A DNA stretch of 64,000 nucleotides from an uncultured Oscillospiraceae bacterium (GCA_900541975.1 UQLR01000004.1:62001-126000); one strand, 5' to 3'. Counted from the stretch's first letter, positions 43,469-54,642 are shown. Numbers and translations: made by a program. The notes: generated by a model not told the origin, from the sequence alone.

Positions 43469-44296
43469 TTATAACGCTATCTCAACCGGCGTGTGTTTTT
43501 CATAAACTGTATAATGTGTAAACCCGCATTTTTTCAAAAGCGCATACCCCTCTTTTATCCCTTTGGCAAGATCTGCACAACGGTGCGCATCCGACCCGAC
43601 TGTCACGTACCGTCCTCCCAGCTCTTTAAAGCGCCGTAAAACAATTTCCCCGGGCAGGGTTTGACCAATTTCCTGCCGCAGTCCGGAGGTATTGACCTCC
43701 AACGCTTTCCCATTTTTGATAAGGGCGCGCAGGATTGCATCAATCTGCGCACTGTAATCGTTTAAATCCACATCCATCTTCCCGTTTTTCTTAATATACC
43801 GCAGTGGATACGTAAGATGCGCAAGACTGTCAAAACCATTCCACTGCACGCTGCACAAAAGCTCGTTAAAATAACGGGTCAATATATCGTGCACCGTATT
43901 TCTGTCATAACTAAGCCAGTAAAAATCGCGTTCCCCCTTTATATTATGCAGGGAACAAAGTACAAAATCGTACTCTGTAAGCGCCAACGCCTTTTGCGCC
44001 GCCGTAAGATCCTGCAAGGGCTCGCCAAGCTCTATTCCGCAATAGACGCGCAACCTGCCTTTGTATTGCTTTTGTGCATCGCGCACCTGCCGCACCGCCT
44101 GCGGCAGCAGAGCTTTAAAATCCCCAAATTCACTGCGATCCGGCTTTTCATACATGGGGACCTCACAGTGATCTGTAAAGGTAACGGCATACAAGCCAAG
44201 CCTTTCAGCTTGCGCACATATTGCATCGACAGAATCCTGCGCATCAAACGAACAGTTGCTATGCACATGGCTGTCGCATATTGGAATCTGTTTCAT
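43469..44296 (-). CDS. PHP-domain histidinol-phosphatase (HisK type)
   Basis: A 275-residue PHP phosphatase. CDSHVHSNCSFDAQDSV at the start, VTFTDHCEVPMYE near 40, CGIELGEPLQDL near 92, CSLHNIKGERDFYWLSYD near 120, LEVNTSGLRQEIGQ near 210 and TVGSDAHRCADLAKGI near 240 give the metal ligands and match the monofunctional histidinol-phosphatase of Gram-positives, the penultimate step of histidine synthesis. ATG 44296 begins MKQIPICDSH; upstream frame is ignored. No other his gene is near, so a different phosphoester substrate is possible. Confidence 0.85.
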   Translation of the reverse strand: MKQIPICDSHVHSNCSFDAQDSVDAICAQAERLGLYAVTFTDHCEVPMYEKPDRSEFGDFKALLPQAVRQVRDAQKQYKGRLRVYCGIELGEPLQDLTAAQKALALTEYDFVLCSLHNIKGERDFYWLSYDRNTVHDILTRYFNELLCSVQWNGFDSLAHLTYPLRYIKKNGKMDVDLNDYSAQIDAILRALIKNGKALEVNTSGLRQEIGQTLPGEIVLRRFKELGGRYVTVGSDAHRCADLAKGIKEGYALLKKCGFTHYTVYEKHTPVEIAL

Positions 44297-44485
44297 TTTT
44301 ATCACACATCCTTTGCGTTTTATTATAACATAAAGCCCCATCTCACACAAGAAACGGCGGTTTCCGCTTATGGAAAACACAGCTGGAAATTTGGCAATTT
44401 CCCTGTTTTCTATTGACACGCGACAGGAAAAAGAAGATAATATTTTGCAAGAAAAAATTTCTATAAAATCGGAGGATATTTGCAT

Positions 44486-44755
44486 ATGCGCGCTTTTATT
44501 ACCGTTATCGGCAAAGATACAGTCGGGATTCTTGCAAAGGTTTCACAAAAATGCGCCGAATCCGGCATAAATGTAATGGAGGTAACGCAGTCGGTACTGC
44601 AGGAAATGTTCGCTATGATCATGCTTGTAGACATTGCAAAAGCAACCGTTTCACTGGAAACTCTTTCCGATGAACTGGAAGCGCTCGGCAGTGAAATGGG
44701 ATTAAAAATTCATGTAATGCATGAGGACATTTTCAACTCCATGCACAGAATCTAA
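44486..44755 (+). CDS. ACT-domain protein, UPF0237
   Basis: An 89-residue single ACT domain: MRAFITVIGKDTVGILAKVSQKCAESGINVMEVTQ is the typical ligand-binding first half. UPF0237 proteins almost always precede a UPF0210 gene, as here (54 bases). ACT domains bind amino acids, so an amino-acid-controlled partner role is likely. ATG 44486 has GGAGG eleven bases upstream. Confidence 0.92.
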   Translation: MRAFITVIGKDTVGILAKVSQKCAESGINVMEVTQSVLQEMFAMIMLVDIAKATVSLETLSDELEALGSEMGLKIHVMHEDIFNSMHRI

Positions 44756-44809
44756 CACAGGCCTGTTAAGCAACCGTTTTTATAACACGGAAGAAACACG
44801 GAGGTTTTT

Positions 44810-46168
44810 ATGATCAATTCCCATGATATATTGGAAACTATACAAATGATAGACAACGAAAATCTGGACGTGCGTACAATTACGATGGGGATTTCCCTGC
44901 TGGACTGTATTGACAGCGACATAAGCAGCGCATGCCAGAAAATTTACGATAAAATTTGCCGCTACGCCAAAGATTTAGTAAAAACAGGGGATAATATCAG
45001 CAAGGAATATGGGATTCCGATTATACACAAGCGGATTTCCGTTACGCCGATTGCCATGATTGCGGCAGCTTGTCCCACGCATAATCCTGTAAAATTTGCC
45101 CATGCGCTTGAACAGGCAGCCAATGCAACGGGTGTGAACTTTATCGGCGGCTATACCGCGCTTGTACAAAAGGGCTTTGCCTCCGGCGATTATGCGTTGA
45201 TACAAAGTATTCCGCAGGCGCTCGCAGAAACCGAACACGTATGTGCTTCGGTCAATATAGGCAGTACGAAAGCCGGCATCAATATGGACGCCGTTGCGAA
45301 AATGGGCCGGATTATTCAGCAAACGGCGCAGCAGACGGCGGACAGAGATTGCATTGGCGCCGCAAAGCTGGTGGTTTTTTGCAACGCCCCGGAAGATAAT
45401 CCGTTTATGGCTGGTGCTTTCCACGGCCCCGGCGAGCCGGACTGCGTAATTAACGTGGGGGTTTCTGGCCCCGGGGTCGTGCGGGCGGTGCTTGCCAAAA
45501 ACCCAAACTGCGACATTACCGCTGTTGCAGATTTGATCAAACGCACGGCGTTTAAAATTACGCGCACTGGCCAGCTGGTGGCGCGGGAAGCATCCAAGCG
45601 TCTTTGCGTACCGTTTGGAATCGTCGACCTTTCCCTTGCGCCCACACCAGCCGTAGGCGACAGCGTTGCCCATATTTTGGAGGAAATGGGGCTTGAAACC
45701 TGCGGTTGCCACGGCACCACCGCAGCACTGGCGCTTTTAAACGACGCGGTTAAAAAAGGGGGAACAATGGCCTCTTCCCACGTAGGCGGTCTTTCCGGCG
45801 CGTTTATTCCTGTAACGGAAGACGCAGGCATGATTGCAGCCGCGCAATGCGGTTGCCTGTCTCTCAACAAACTGGAGGCCATGACAGCGGTCTGCTCTGT
45901 GGGGCTGGATATGATCAATATTCCCGGCGATACCCCCCCAGAGGTAATATCGGCTATTATTGCCGATGAAGCGGCTATTGGTATGGTCAATTCCAAAACG
46001 ACAGCCGTCCGGCTGATTCCGGCAATCGGAAAAAAAGCGGGTGACACGCTTTACTTTGGCGGCCTGCTGGGCGGCGGCCCGGTTATGCCGGTCAACACGG
46101 CCTCCCCCGCAAAATTTATTGCAAGAGGCGGCAGAATTCCCGCGCCGCTGCAAAGCTTGAAAAACTAA
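44810..46168 (+). CDS. UPF0210 (DUF711) protein
   Basis: A 452-residue protein of the conserved UPF0210 family, whose fold is related to glycyl-radical enzymes but which has no glycyl-radical loop. Motifs include [15 protein letters not shown] near 21, [16 protein letters not shown] near 75, [15 protein letters not shown] near 105, [10 protein letters not shown] near 215 and [17 protein letters not shown] near the C-terminus. Function is unknown in any organism that I can name with certainty. It pairs with the ACT protein upstream; cytoplasmic. Confidence 0.93.
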   Translation: MINSHDILETIQMIDNENLDVRTITMGISLLDCIDSDISSACQKIYDKICRYAKDLVKTGDNISKEYGIPIIHKRISVTPIAMIAAACPTHNPVKFAHALEQAANATGVNFIGGYTALVQKGFASGDYALIQSIPQALAETEHVCASVNIGSTKAGINMDAVAKMGRIIQQTAQQTADRDCIGAAKLVVFCNAPEDNPFMAGAFHGPGEPDCVINVGVSGPGVVRAVLAKNPNCDITAVADLIKRTAFKITRTGQLVAREASKRLCVPFGIVDLSLAPTPAVGDSVAHILEEMGLETCGCHGTTAALALLNDAVKKGGTMASSHVGGLSGAFIPVTEDAGMIAAAQCGCLSLNKLEAMTAVCSVGLDMINIPGDTPPEVISAIIADEAAIGMVNSKTTAVRLIPAIGKKAGDTLYFGGLLGGGPVMPVNTASPAKFIARGGRIPAPLQSLKN

Positions 46169-46250
46169 GCTGTTTTTATATGTTTCCATCTCTGTTAGGT
46201 TATCTAAATTAGAAACTGCAATGTGTATTTTTTGTTGGCGGAATTGCACA

Positions 46251-46279
46251 TTGTAAAATCAAAAAAACAGGAATATAAT
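46251..46279 (+). promoter_or_regulatory. Promoter of the V-type ATPase operon
   Basis: TTGTAA (46251-46256), a 17-base spacer and perfect TATAAT (46274-46279), 140 bases before the first ATPase gene. Confidence 0.78.
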
Positions 46280-46349
46280 AGCAGCAGTTGGGCGTAAACT
46301 ATATTTTATCAAACATTTTATCATATATGGAAGGATTGCGTGTTACGCC

Positions 46350-46376
46350 AGGGCGAGGGATACCGAACCTCGCCTT
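46350..46376 (+). promoter_or_regulatory. Leader hairpin of the V-ATPase operon
   Basis: AGGGCGAGG (46350-46358) pairs with CCTCGCCTT (46368-46376) in the transcribed leader. Only TTTGATG follows, so it is a weak terminator at best; it may be an attenuator or a mRNA-stabilising structure. Confidence 0.4.
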
Positions 46377-46418
46377 TGATGTATATTGGATTTCCAGATT
46401 GCAGGGAGGGATTGCCTT

Positions 46419-46727
46419 ATGCAGGATATGATTGCAAAAATCGTTGAAATGGATGAAAAAGCGCGGGAGCTTACAGCGCAGGCGCAGCGTGAGAAGGCTA
46501 CGTCTGAACAGGATATTGTAAAAGCAAAAGAAAAAATTTACAATGATTTTATAGAGCGCGCAAGGCAAAGGATAAAGATAAATGAAAAAACAGAGCGTAA
46601 AATTGCGCAGGACCGCCTGGAAAACACGGCGCTTGCGCAGGAAGAATGCCTGCAGGCAATGGAGGCGCTGTATCAGCAAAACGGCGACCGCTGGATAGAG
46701 GAAATTGTAAAGCAGGTTTTACGCTGA
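46419..46727 (+). CDS. V-type ATPase subunit G/H (NtpF/AhaH-like stalk)
   Basis: A 102-residue, almost entirely helical, charged protein (EKARELTAQAQREKATSEQDIVKAKEKIY), the peripheral-stalk partner of subunit E. The family is poorly conserved in sequence, but its size, coiled-coil pattern and place as first gene of the operon fit. ATG 46419 follows GGGAGGG by six bases. The next gene, subunit C, starts 45 bases later. Confidence 0.8.
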   Translation: MQDMIAKIVEMDEKARELTAQAQREKATSEQDIVKAKEKIYNDFIERARQRIKINEKTERKIAQDRLENTALAQEECLQAMEALYQQNGDRWIEEIVKQVLR

Positions 46728-46772
46728 AGATTTTACTTTTTTTACACAGGACATGCGGAAAGGAGCGGTTTG

Positions 46773-47813
46773 ATGGCGATTGCATATGCTTCAAACGCAG
46801 TTTTATCCAAAGCAAGAGCGATGTATGGCAAGCGCCTGACAGAAAAAGACTACGCCGGTCTGCTTGCCTGTACAAGCGTACCTGAGGTCTTATCCTATTT
46901 GAAAAACCATACAAAATACGCACCGCTTTTAAACAGCGTAAGCGAACGCGACGTACACCGCGGCCAGCTGGAACTGATTTTGCGCCAACAGCTGTTTTAT
47001 GATTTTGCCTCTTTATGCCGGTATGAAATATCGGCAGGCGAGCATTTTTCACAGTATATTATTCTTCGCACGGAAATCAAACAGATCATGCACTTTTTGA
47101 TGTTGCTAAACTCCGGAAAAGCCGAAGAATATCTGTACGCGCTGCCCATGTATTTTAACAGCCATACCAACATTGACCTGAACGCCCTGGCAAAGGCCAA
47201 AACATACGCCGACTTTTTAAATACATTGGGAAACACACCTTATAAAACGATCCTTACAAAATTTATTCCAAAAGAGCACAGCCAGCTTGACCTGCCTTCG
47301 ATTGAAAACGCGCTGTATACGTATCTTTATACCGTTGTTTTTTCAATTATTGATAAATATACACACGGCAGGCAAAAAAAAGAATTGCGCCATCTTTTTA
47401 CCAGCAATATTGACCTGGTTAATTTTGTTCGTATTTTACGCCTTAAAAAGTATTACCATCTGAACAGCGACCTCATTAAACCTCAGCTTTTGCCATTTGG
47501 CACGCTGAGCGAAAAACATATTGCCGACATGTGCAACGCGCAGACCTCTAAAGAACTCTTTTCTATTATGCAGGGTACTATTGCAGGCAGAGCGATTTCT
47601 AAAATGGAGTATAATTATGCAGGTGAAATATCTGCAAGGGGCAGATACAATCTGGGCCGGAAAAGCATTCGTTTTTCGACATACCCCACCGTTGTCATGA
47701 TGTCCTACATTTTTCTGGAAGAAGCCGAACTTTCTAATGTTGTGAATATTATTGAAGGGGTCCGGTACAAAATCGACCCGGAAGAGATCAAAAAGCTTTT
47801 GATTTACAGTTAG
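46773..47813 (+). CDS. ntpC: V-type ATPase subunit C (V0D/AC39)
   Basis: A 346-residue protein that links the central rotor axle to the membrane ring. MAIAYASNAVLSKARAMYGKRL, FLNTLGNTPYKTILTKFIP and the C-terminal HLNSDLIKPQLLPFGTLSEKHI, with IRLRR-like VNFVRILRLKKYYH, match AC39-type subunits. ATG 46773 is preceded by AAAGGAG. In Enterococcus the C gene follows E; here it precedes I, an unusual order. Confidence 0.88.
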   Translation: MAIAYASNAVLSKARAMYGKRLTEKDYAGLLACTSVPEVLSYLKNHTKYAPLLNSVSERDVHRGQLELILRQQLFYDFASLCRYEISAGEHFSQYIILRTEIKQIMHFLMLLNSGKAEEYLYALPMYFNSHTNIDLNALAKAKTYADFLNTLGNTPYKTILTKFIPKEHSQLDLPSIENALYTYLYTVVFSIIDKYTHGRQKKELRHLFTSNIDLVNFVRILRLKKYYHLNSDLIKPQLLPFGTLSEKHIADMCNAQTSKELFSIMQGTIAGRAISKMEYNYAGEISARGRYNLGRKSIRFSTYPTVVMMSYIFLEEAELSNVVNIIEGVRYKIDPEEIKKLLIYS

Positions 47814-47852
47814 CGGATTTTCCATTTTTCTGCAGTTAAGGGAGGGTACAAA

Positions 47853-49790
47853 ATGGCAGTCGCACCAGTAAAATCTATCGGGATTATAGGACTGATGTCC
47901 GACCTCGACAAGGTAATAAGGGTGTGCGGGGATTCCCAGATTTTCCATCCGGATGAAGCTTCCAACTTTTATTCGGACACAAAAAATTTCATACCGCTTA
48001 CGGACCGAAATCCATACAGCGACCTTCTTGCAGACCTTAAGGAAATTCTGGATATGGCTGGCATCAGGCCGTCGCTTGTCGACATAAAACGTTTTCAGGC
48101 AAATGAAGCGCAGCTTTCCGAATACGTGGGGTTTTTAACGAGGGAACTCGGCTGCCTTCTTGCAAAGCAGGCAGAATGCGAGCAAAAAATTGAACAATGT
48201 AAACGAAGCATAGAAGAAACGTCGCACTTTCTTGGCATAGACCTGGAAATGGATAAAATTTCCGCCTGCCGGTATGTAAAAACCACTTTTGGCAGGCTGC
48301 CAAAGGAAAGCTTTGAAAAGCTGAAAAATTACAGCAGCAATCCATATCTGGTTTTCTTTCCCTGTACTAGAGACGATACGCATTATTGGGGCGTATATAT
48401 TGCGCCTATAGACCAAAGCGAAGAAATTGACCGGATTTTTTCGAACCTGTTTTTTGAACGTTATGATATCTCCGACATAGACAGCACGCCGGAACGGCAT
48501 TATGTAAAGCTGAACAATGCGCTTGCCACATTACAAAAAGACTTGGAAAAGGCTACGGCAGAGGTAGAATTTTTCAAAGAATCGCAGCTTGGCATGTGTA
48601 ATAAATATTACTCCAAGCTTTCCGCGCTTGACACCTGCTACAACATCAGGAAAAATGTCTTAAAATATCATAAAAGCTTTATTCTTGTCGGATGGATTCC
48701 ACAGGAAGAGGAAAGCGGTTTTTTAAAAAAGCTAAACGCAATAAGCAGCGTAGAATGCACAGTCAGCGACGGTAAGGACGAACTTAAGCATTCCCCGCCG
48801 ATCAAACTGAAAAACAATATTTTTACAAGGCCGTTTGAATTTTTTGTGGATATGTACGGCCTTCCCTGTTATAACGAAATTGACCCGACTGCTTTTGTCG
48901 CCATTACGTTCACTGTTCTGTTTGGGATTATGTTTGGCGATCTGGGACAGGGTATCTGTGTTTCAATTGCAGGGTATCTCATGTGGAAACTTAAAAAACT
49001 GGCCGTAGGCAAAATTTTAGTCCCCTGCGGTATTTCCTCGGCAATATTTGGGTGTGCATACGGTTCTGTCTTTGGATATGAACACGCGCTTGACCCTGCT
49101 TATAAAGCGCTGGGTTTTGCAGAAAAGCCGTTTGAGGTTATGGAAAACGCCATGACGCTGATTTTTGCCGCTGTCGCTATCGGCGTTACGCTTGTCTGTA
49201 TATCCATGTTTTTAAACATGTATTCTTCTTTAAAGCGGCGCGATTTTGAAAACGGACTTTTTGGCGCAAGCGGGCTTGCGGGTTTTATCTTTTACGCTTC
49301 GCTGATCGGCGGCGCTGTAATACAGCTTGTATTTGGTTTGCCTGTTATGAATTTGCCTTACGTGCTTTGCCTGATTATTCTTCCCTTAGTTTTAATTTTT
49401 CTGCGGGAACCACTTGGAAAGCTTGTTGCGAGAAAGAAAAACTGGAAACCCGAAAGTTGGGGCGAATACTGCATGCAAAATGCCTTTGAGCTCTTAGAAA
49501 CCCTTTTAAGCTATGTAACCAACACCATGTCGTTTCTGCGCGTGGGCGCGTTCGTCCTTGTACACGCCGGTATGATGCTGGTTGTCTTCACCCTTGCAGA
49601 CCTTGGCATGAAGGCGCTGGGGATTCCCGGGTATGTTGTGATCGTCATTCTTGGCAACATCTTTATTATGGCGCTTGAAGCGCTGCTTGTATGCATACAG
49701 GTATTGAGGCTTGAATTTTACGAAATGTTCAGCCGTTTTTATATTGGCGCAGGGCGAAAATTTGATCCTGTGCGGGTTAAGGAACCGTAA
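47853..49790 (+). CDS. ntpI: V-type ATPase subunit I (membrane stator)
   Basis: A 645-residue stator subunit. Residues 1 to about 340 are cytoplasmic and partly coiled; about seven helices follow. The essential arginine that contacts the rotor ring is in NTMSFLRVGAFVLVHAGMM near 575. PTAFVAITFTVLFGIMFGDLGQG near 347 is the family's first helix motif. GGAGGG precedes ATG 47853. Confidence 0.93.
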   Translation: MAVAPVKSIGIIGLMSDLDKVIRVCGDSQIFHPDEASNFYSDTKNFIPLTDRNPYSDLLADLKEILDMAGIRPSLVDIKRFQANEAQLSEYVGFLTRELGCLLAKQAECEQKIEQCKRSIEETSHFLGIDLEMDKISACRYVKTTFGRLPKESFEKLKNYSSNPYLVFFPCTRDDTHYWGVYIAPIDQSEEIDRIFSNLFFERYDISDIDSTPERHYVKLNNALATLQKDLEKATAEVEFFKESQLGMCNKYYSKLSALDTCYNIRKNVLKYHKSFILVGWIPQEEESGFLKKLNAISSVECTVSDGKDELKHSPPIKLKNNIFTRPFEFFVDMYGLPCYNEIDPTAFVAITFTVLFGIMFGDLGQGICVSIAGYLMWKLKKLAVGKILVPCGISSAIFGCAYGSVFGYEHALDPAYKALGFAEKPFEVMENAMTLIFAAVAIGVTLVCISMFLNMYSSLKRRDFENGLFGASGLAGFIFYASLIGGAVIQLVFGLPVMNLPYVLCLIILPLVLIFLREPLGKLVARKKNWKPESWGEYCMQNAFELLETLLSYVTNTMSFLRVGAFVLVHAGMMLVVFTLADLGMKALGIPGYVVIVILGNIFIMALEALLVCIQVLRLEFYEMFSRFYIGAGRKFDPVRVKEP

Positions 49791-49873
49791 ATTTGCAAAT
49801 AAAAAACTTTTTGTTTTTTAGCCGCAGCTTCTGCGGATAAAATAAAATTTATTTACATTTTGGAGGTTTTAGT

Positions 49874-50299
49874 ATGGAATATTTACTGCTTATGATTCCA
49901 GTTGTGTTTCTTGTGGGCTCTGTCGTTGTGGCAATTCGCGCTGTCCATAGGGGGGCAAAAAAGCAAAAAGCTGTTGCTGTCCAGATGATTTCGTTCTTTT
50001 TTGTCGCTTTGGCGTGCGTATGCACCCCGCTGGTTGCTTCTGCGGCAAATGCAGATCCCTCACAGGCTGCGGCAGCAGCGCAGGCCGGTGCCGACGGGAT
50101 GAAATATCTTGCTGCTGCAATTGTTACCGGCCTTTCCGGTATTGGCGGTGGTATTGCCGTTGCCGCAGCCGCTCCCGCGGCAATCGGTGCTACATCAGAA
50201 GATCCCAAAGCGTTTGGTAAGGCTTTGATCTTTGTTGCATTGGGCGAAGGTATCGCCCTGTACGGCCTGTTGGTTTCCATTCTTCTTTTGTTTACCTGA
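49874..50299 (+). CDS. ntpK: V-type ATPase proteolipid subunit K
   Basis: A 141-residue rotor-ring protein with an N-terminal helix (about 2-22), a second helix ending LVASA, and one proteolipid hairpin (about 75-140). The ion-carrying glutamate is in IFVALGEGIALYGLL. The first hairpin helix (AAAIVTGLSGIGGGIAVAA) has no glutamine, which Na+-driven rings usually use, so the coupling ion cannot be called Na+ from this sequence. It is a single hairpin, not the fused double hairpin of Enterococcus NtpK. Confidence 0.9.
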   Translation: MEYLLLMIPVVFLVGSVVVAIRAVHRGAKKQKAVAVQMISFFFVALACVCTPLVASAANADPSQAAAAAQAGADGMKYLAAAIVTGLSGIGGGIAVAAAAPAAIGATSEDPKAFGKALIFVALGEGIALYGLLVSILLLFT

Positions 50300-50356
50300 T
50301 AAACAGAAGCAAATTGGAAACCACGGCGATTGAAGAACAGGAAAACAGGTGAAGCT

Positions 50357-50665
50357 ATGCGCTTTTACTTAATCAGTGATAATGTAGATACACAGATAGG
50401 CATGCGCCTTGCCGGGATAGAAGGCATTGTCATCCATAAAGACAATGAAGTCAGGCAAGCATTGCAGGAAGCTATGGAAATGGAAGACGTAGGCGTGATC
50501 CTGATGACGGAGCGCCTGATGTCGTTATGCCCTGAACTGGTATATGACCTGAAGTTGAACAGGCAGCGCCCCCTGATTGTAGAAATTCCGGACCGTCATG
50601 GCAACGGCCGTACAAAGGATTCTATTACACGGTACGTACAGGAAGCAATCGGCGTAAAGCTGTAA
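50357..50665 (+). CDS. V-type ATPase subunit F (central rotor)
   Basis: A 102-residue protein with the F-subunit Rossmann-like pattern: MRFYLISDNVDTQIGMRLAG, then DVGVILMTERLMSL and RPLIVEIPDRHG near 75. It sits in the central rotor with subunit D. ATG 50357 follows AGGTGA. Confidence 0.9.
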   Translation: MRFYLISDNVDTQIGMRLAGIEGIVIHKDNEVRQALQEAMEMEDVGVILMTERLMSLCPELVYDLKLNRQRPLIVEIPDRHGNGRTKDSITRYVQEAIGVKL

Positions 50666-50746
50666 GCCGGCTGCCATACATAGTAGCGGGAATGCACCCC
50701 CTATGCGTTTTTAAATGAAATTTATGCGGAGAGGAATGGTTCAACC

Positions 50747-51343
50747 ATGGAACCCAGAGAAGATAAAACAGGCAATTTTCTGCATGCAATACAGAAGTAT
50801 GCCGACGAACAGAAACATAAGATTGAATCTGAGGTTGAACATTTTAAGCAGCAGGAGCTTAAAAAAGCCGAAGACGAAGGCCTGCGGGACGCATACAACC
50901 TGATTCAGAAAGAAATGGCGGCTATGCGCGCCGGTATAGCAAGCCAAGCGGCGCAAAAAGAGGCACAGGGCAGGCAGCGCCTTTATCAAAAGCGTTTAGA
51001 GATTATGAAAGATATATTTTCTAAAGCTACCCAAAAGCTGGTCGCATATACAAAAACAGATGCGTACAAGGAACGCATGAAAGAATGCGCAAAAGAGATT
51101 TCTGCCTATTTAAACGGGCATGATTGCGTCTTGTATATTAAGCCGGAGGACGAGGGACTCAAAGGCGACCTTTCTGCATGCTTTAACGGACCTTGCTCGG
51201 TCAAAACCAGCAAAGACATTAAAATCGGCGGTATAAACGCCTATTGTGAAAGTTTGGGGATTGTAGTAGACCAGACGCTGGATACCAGGCTTTCTGACCA
51301 AAAGGAATGGTTTTTACAAAATTCCGGATTAAAGGTCAAATAA
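50747..51343 (+). CDS. ntpE: V-type ATPase subunit E (peripheral stalk)
   Basis: A 198-residue protein with a long N-terminal helix (KYADEQKHKIESEVEHFKQQELKKAEDEG) that pairs with the G/H subunit, and a C-terminal globular part ending in KIGGINAYCESLGIVVDQTLDTRL, the E-subunit signature. GGAGAGGAATGG precedes ATG 50747. Confidence 0.9.
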   Translation: MEPREDKTGNFLHAIQKYADEQKHKIESEVEHFKQQELKKAEDEGLRDAYNLIQKEMAAMRAGIASQAAQKEAQGRQRLYQKRLEIMKDIFSKATQKLVAYTKTDAYKERMKECAKEISAYLNGHDCVLYIKPEDEGLKGDLSACFNGPCSVKTSKDIKIGGINAYCESLGIVVDQTLDTRLSDQKEWFLQNSGLKVK

Positions 51344-51397
51344 TTTCTTTTACACTTTACCGCCTGCGTGCACAGCAATCGGAGAGGATTGGTTTTT

Positions 51398-53158
51398 ATG
51401 GAAAATCAAAATGTGATATATGGAATAAACGGCCCCGTTGTTACCATAAAAAACACAAAATCGTTTTCAATGATGGAAATGGTTTATGTTGGAAAGGAAA
51501 AGCTTGTTGGTGAAATTATTGGAATTACCGAACAGCTTACCACCATACAGGTTTATGAAGAGACAACCGGACTTAAACCCGGCGACCCCGTCTATGGCAC
51601 AGGCGCGCCAATGAACGTAACATTGGGGCCCGGCATCATCGACAACATTTTTGATGGGATTGAACGTCCTCTCAAAGCAATTGAGGAAAAGGCCGGTGCA
51701 TTTATCCAAAGGGGCGCCTCCGTTTCTTCCCTGGATGAGCAAAAGCTATGGGACGTCACCATCAAGGTAAGGCCGGGCGATTATTTAGCCGGTGGGCAGA
51801 TTTATGCCGTCTTGCCTGAAACCGCCATTATTGAGCACCGGCTGTTAACGCCGCCGGCCCTTTCCGGAGAGGTCGTCTATACAGCTCCAAACGGAAAATA
51901 TAAGCTGCATGACACAATTGTTACAATCAAGGACAATACCGGCGCAACACATGACCTGACGCTTTGCCAACAATGGCCAATCCGTATACCACGTCCCGTT
52001 CAGACAAGGCTGCCGGCGTCTGTGCCGCTGATTACCGGACAAAGGATCATTGACACGCTTTTCCCTATCTCCAAAGGCGGAACAGCTGCTATCCCCGGTG
52101 GGTTTGGCACAGGAAAAACCATGACGCAGCATCAGCTTGCCAAATGGTGCGATGCCGACATTATTATTTATGTAGGCTGCGGCGAACGCGGCAATGAAAT
52201 GAGCCAAGTGCTGGATGAATTTTCTGAACTAATCGACCCAAAATCACAGCGCCCCATGACAGACAGAACCGTGCTGATCGCCAACACATCCAATATGCCT
52301 GTGGCAGCGCGTGAAGCTTCTATCTATACCGGTATTACCCTTGCGGAATATTACCGCGATATGGGGTATCACGTGGCAATTATGGCCGACTCCACCTCGC
52401 GCTGGGCGGAAGCCCTGCGCGAAATCTCCGGCAGGTTGGAAGAAATGCCGGCTGAGGAGGGCTTCCCCGCTTATCTGCCTTCCAGGCTTTCTGAATTTTA
52501 CGAGCGTGCCGGACGCGCCGACGTTTTATGCGGCAGTGAAGGTTCCGTTACAATTATCGGCGCCGTTTCTCCACAGGGAGCAGATTTTTCCGAACCGGTC
52601 ACACAAAATACCAAGCGCTTTACGCGCTGTTTTTGGGCGCTTGATAAAAGTCTTGCTTACGCCAGGCATTATCCTGCAATCAACTGGATCACAAGCTACA
52701 GCGAATACTTTACAGATCTGGATCCCTGGTTCATTGCCCAAGAAGGCAACGATTTTATTAAATACCGCAGAAAGATCAACGGTATTCTTCAGGAAGAAAA
52801 CCGTTTAATGGAAATTGTAAAGCTAATTGGCGCGGACGTTTTGCCGGACGATCAGAAACTGATTATTGAAACGGCCAGGGTTATTCGGGTAGGCTTTTTA
52901 CAGCAGAATGCTTTCCATGCCGACGATACCTTTGTACCACTTGACAAACAGAAGCTGATGATGAAAACCATTTTGCATCTGCATAAAAAAGCAAAACATC
53001 TGATTTCTGCCGCAATCCCCATTTCCAGAGTATTGGAACTTGGGTTGTTTGATAAGCTGACAAAAATGAAATATGACATCCCTAATGATAAGCCCGAAAT
53101 GTTTGACGCCTACCTTAAGGAAATTGACCAGGCAATTGATTCTCTGACGGAATCCTGA
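51398..53158 (+). CDS. ntpA: V-type ATPase catalytic subunit A
   Basis: The 586-residue catalytic subunit. Walker A is GGFGTGKT near 234-241, the Walker B and arginine region holds [12 protein letters not shown] and [34 protein letters not shown], as in all A subunits. The non-homologous A-type insert ([22 protein letters not shown]) is present. ATG 51398 begins [15 protein letters not shown], as expected; GGAGAGG lies upstream. Confidence 0.96.
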   Translation: MENQNVIYGINGPVVTIKNTKSFSMMEMVYVGKEKLVGEIIGITEQLTTIQVYEETTGLKPGDPVYGTGAPMNVTLGPGIIDNIFDGIERPLKAIEEKAGAFIQRGASVSSLDEQKLWDVTIKVRPGDYLAGGQIYAVLPETAIIEHRLLTPPALSGEVVYTAPNGKYKLHDTIVTIKDNTGATHDLTLCQQWPIRIPRPVQTRLPASVPLITGQRIIDTLFPISKGGTAAIPGGFGTGKTMTQHQLAKWCDADIIIYVGCGERGNEMSQVLDEFSELIDPKSQRPMTDRTVLIANTSNMPVAAREASIYTGITLAEYYRDMGYHVAIMADSTSRWAEALREISGRLEEMPAEEGFPAYLPSRLSEFYERAGRADVLCGSEGSVTIIGAVSPQGADFSEPVTQNTKRFTRCFWALDKSLAYARHYPAINWITSYSEYFTDLDPWFIAQEGNDFIKYRRKINGILQEENRLMEIVKLIGADVLPDDQKLIIETARVIRVGFLQQNAFHADDTFVPLDKQKLMMKTILHLHKKAKHLISAAIPISRVLELGLFDKLTKMKYDIPNDKPEMFDAYLKEIDQAIDSLTES

Positions 53159-53188
53159 CATAACACCAGCGAAAGAAGGTAAAAAACC

Positions 53189-54586
53189 ATGATTATAGAT
53201 TATGTGGGCGTAAAAGAGATTAACGGCCCTCTGATCGTTATAGACGGCGTGCAAGGCGCTTCGTATGAAGAGATCGTAGATATTCGCCTTGACGACGGTA
53301 CATCCCGCCAGGGAAGAATCGTCCAGATAGCGGGACAGCGCGTAGTCGTCCAGGTTTTTGAGGGAACTCGCGGCGTATCGCTTAAAAATACAAAAACCAG
53401 GCTGACAGGCCATCCAATGGAACTACCGCTTTCACCGGAAATGATTGGCCGTATTTTTGATGGCGTAGGAAGACCGATCGACGGGCTGGGTGAGATTTTT
53501 CCAGAAAAGCGTTTAAATGTCAACGGCACGCCGATTAACCCTGTTTCCAGAGTATATCCCAGAAACTATATTAACACCGGCGTTTCTACAATTGATACAC
53601 TCATGACGCTGATCAGAGGACAGAAGCTTCCAATTTTCTCCGGATCCGGCATGAAGCACAATGAACTTGCCGTTCAGATTGTCCGTCAGGCAAAAATTGC
53701 CGATGCATCCGGGCAGGGCTTCTGCGTTGTGTTTGCCGCCATGGGCGTAAAAAATGATGTTGCGGAGTATTTTCGTCACAGTTTTGAGCAGTCGGGCGTA
53801 TTACAGAGAGTCGTCATGTTTTTAAACCTTTCCAACGATCCGATCATTGAACGTACTTTAACGCCGCGCTGCGCTCTGACTGCAGCAGAATACCTGGCAT
53901 TTGACCTGAATATGCACGTACTGGTGATTATGACCGATATGACCTCTTATGCGGAGGCGCTGCGTGAATTCAGCTCCTCCAAGGGCGAAATCCCGGGAAG
54001 GAAGGGGTATCCCGGCTATTTGTATTCCGACCTTGCCTCCCTGTATGAACGCGCCGGGATGATCAAGGGAAAGAGCGGAAGCGTTACGCAAATTCCAATT
54101 TTAACTATGCCCAACGACGATATTACCCACCCGGTTCCCGATTTGACCGGCTACATTACAGAAGGCCAGATCGTCCTGAGCCGTTCCCTGCAAGGACAGG
54201 GGCTTTATCCTCCGGTCGATGTGTTACCGTCGCTTTCCCGTTTGATGAAAGATGGAATTGGCCAGGGGTATACGCGTGAAGACCATTCTGCACTTGCAAA
54301 CCAGTTGTTTGCTTCTTACGCAAAAGTCATAGATGCACGTTCGCTCGCATCTGTTATCGGCGAAGAGGAGCTCTCTCCCATCGACAAAAAATATATTACG
54401 TTTGGCAGGCTGTTTGAATCCTATTTTGTAAACCAGGGCTTTACGGAAAACCGTACGATAGAACAAAGCCTAGATTTGGGCTGGAAGCTTCTGGGCACTT
54501 TACCCAAAGCGGAGCTTGACCGTATAGACGATAATATTTTGGAGCAGTACTACAAAGAAACAAACCAGGAAAGCGTGCTTGCGTAA
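53189..54586 (+). CDS. ntpB: V-type ATPase regulatory subunit B
   Basis: The 465-residue non-catalytic nucleotide-binding subunit. The P-loop is replaced by [15 protein letters not shown] near 150, as in all B subunits; [33 protein letters not shown] and [18 protein letters not shown] are highly conserved family segments. It begins 30 bases after subunit A. Confidence 0.96.
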   Translation: MIIDYVGVKEINGPLIVIDGVQGASYEEIVDIRLDDGTSRQGRIVQIAGQRVVVQVFEGTRGVSLKNTKTRLTGHPMELPLSPEMIGRIFDGVGRPIDGLGEIFPEKRLNVNGTPINPVSRVYPRNYINTGVSTIDTLMTLIRGQKLPIFSGSGMKHNELAVQIVRQAKIADASGQGFCVVFAAMGVKNDVAEYFRHSFEQSGVLQRVVMFLNLSNDPIIERTLTPRCALTAAEYLAFDLNMHVLVIMTDMTSYAEALREFSSSKGEIPGRKGYPGYLYSDLASLYERAGMIKGKSGSVTQIPILTMPNDDITHPVPDLTGYITEGQIVLSRSLQGQGLYPPVDVLPSLSRLMKDGIGQGYTREDHSALANQLFASYAKVIDARSLASVIGEEELSPIDKKYITFGRLFESYFVNQGFTENRTIEQSLDLGWKLLGTLPKAELDRIDDNILEQYYKETNQESVLA

Positions 54587-54642
54587 TGCACCCTGCTCTG
54601 TTACTGCATAATACAAATTAAACTTGAAAGGCGGTGCATTTT

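Noticed and set aside
45316..46047. 243-codon minus-strand frame inside the UPF0210 gene
   Set aside because: UPF0210 motifs on the plus strand are unambiguous; the reverse frame is a codon-bias shadow.
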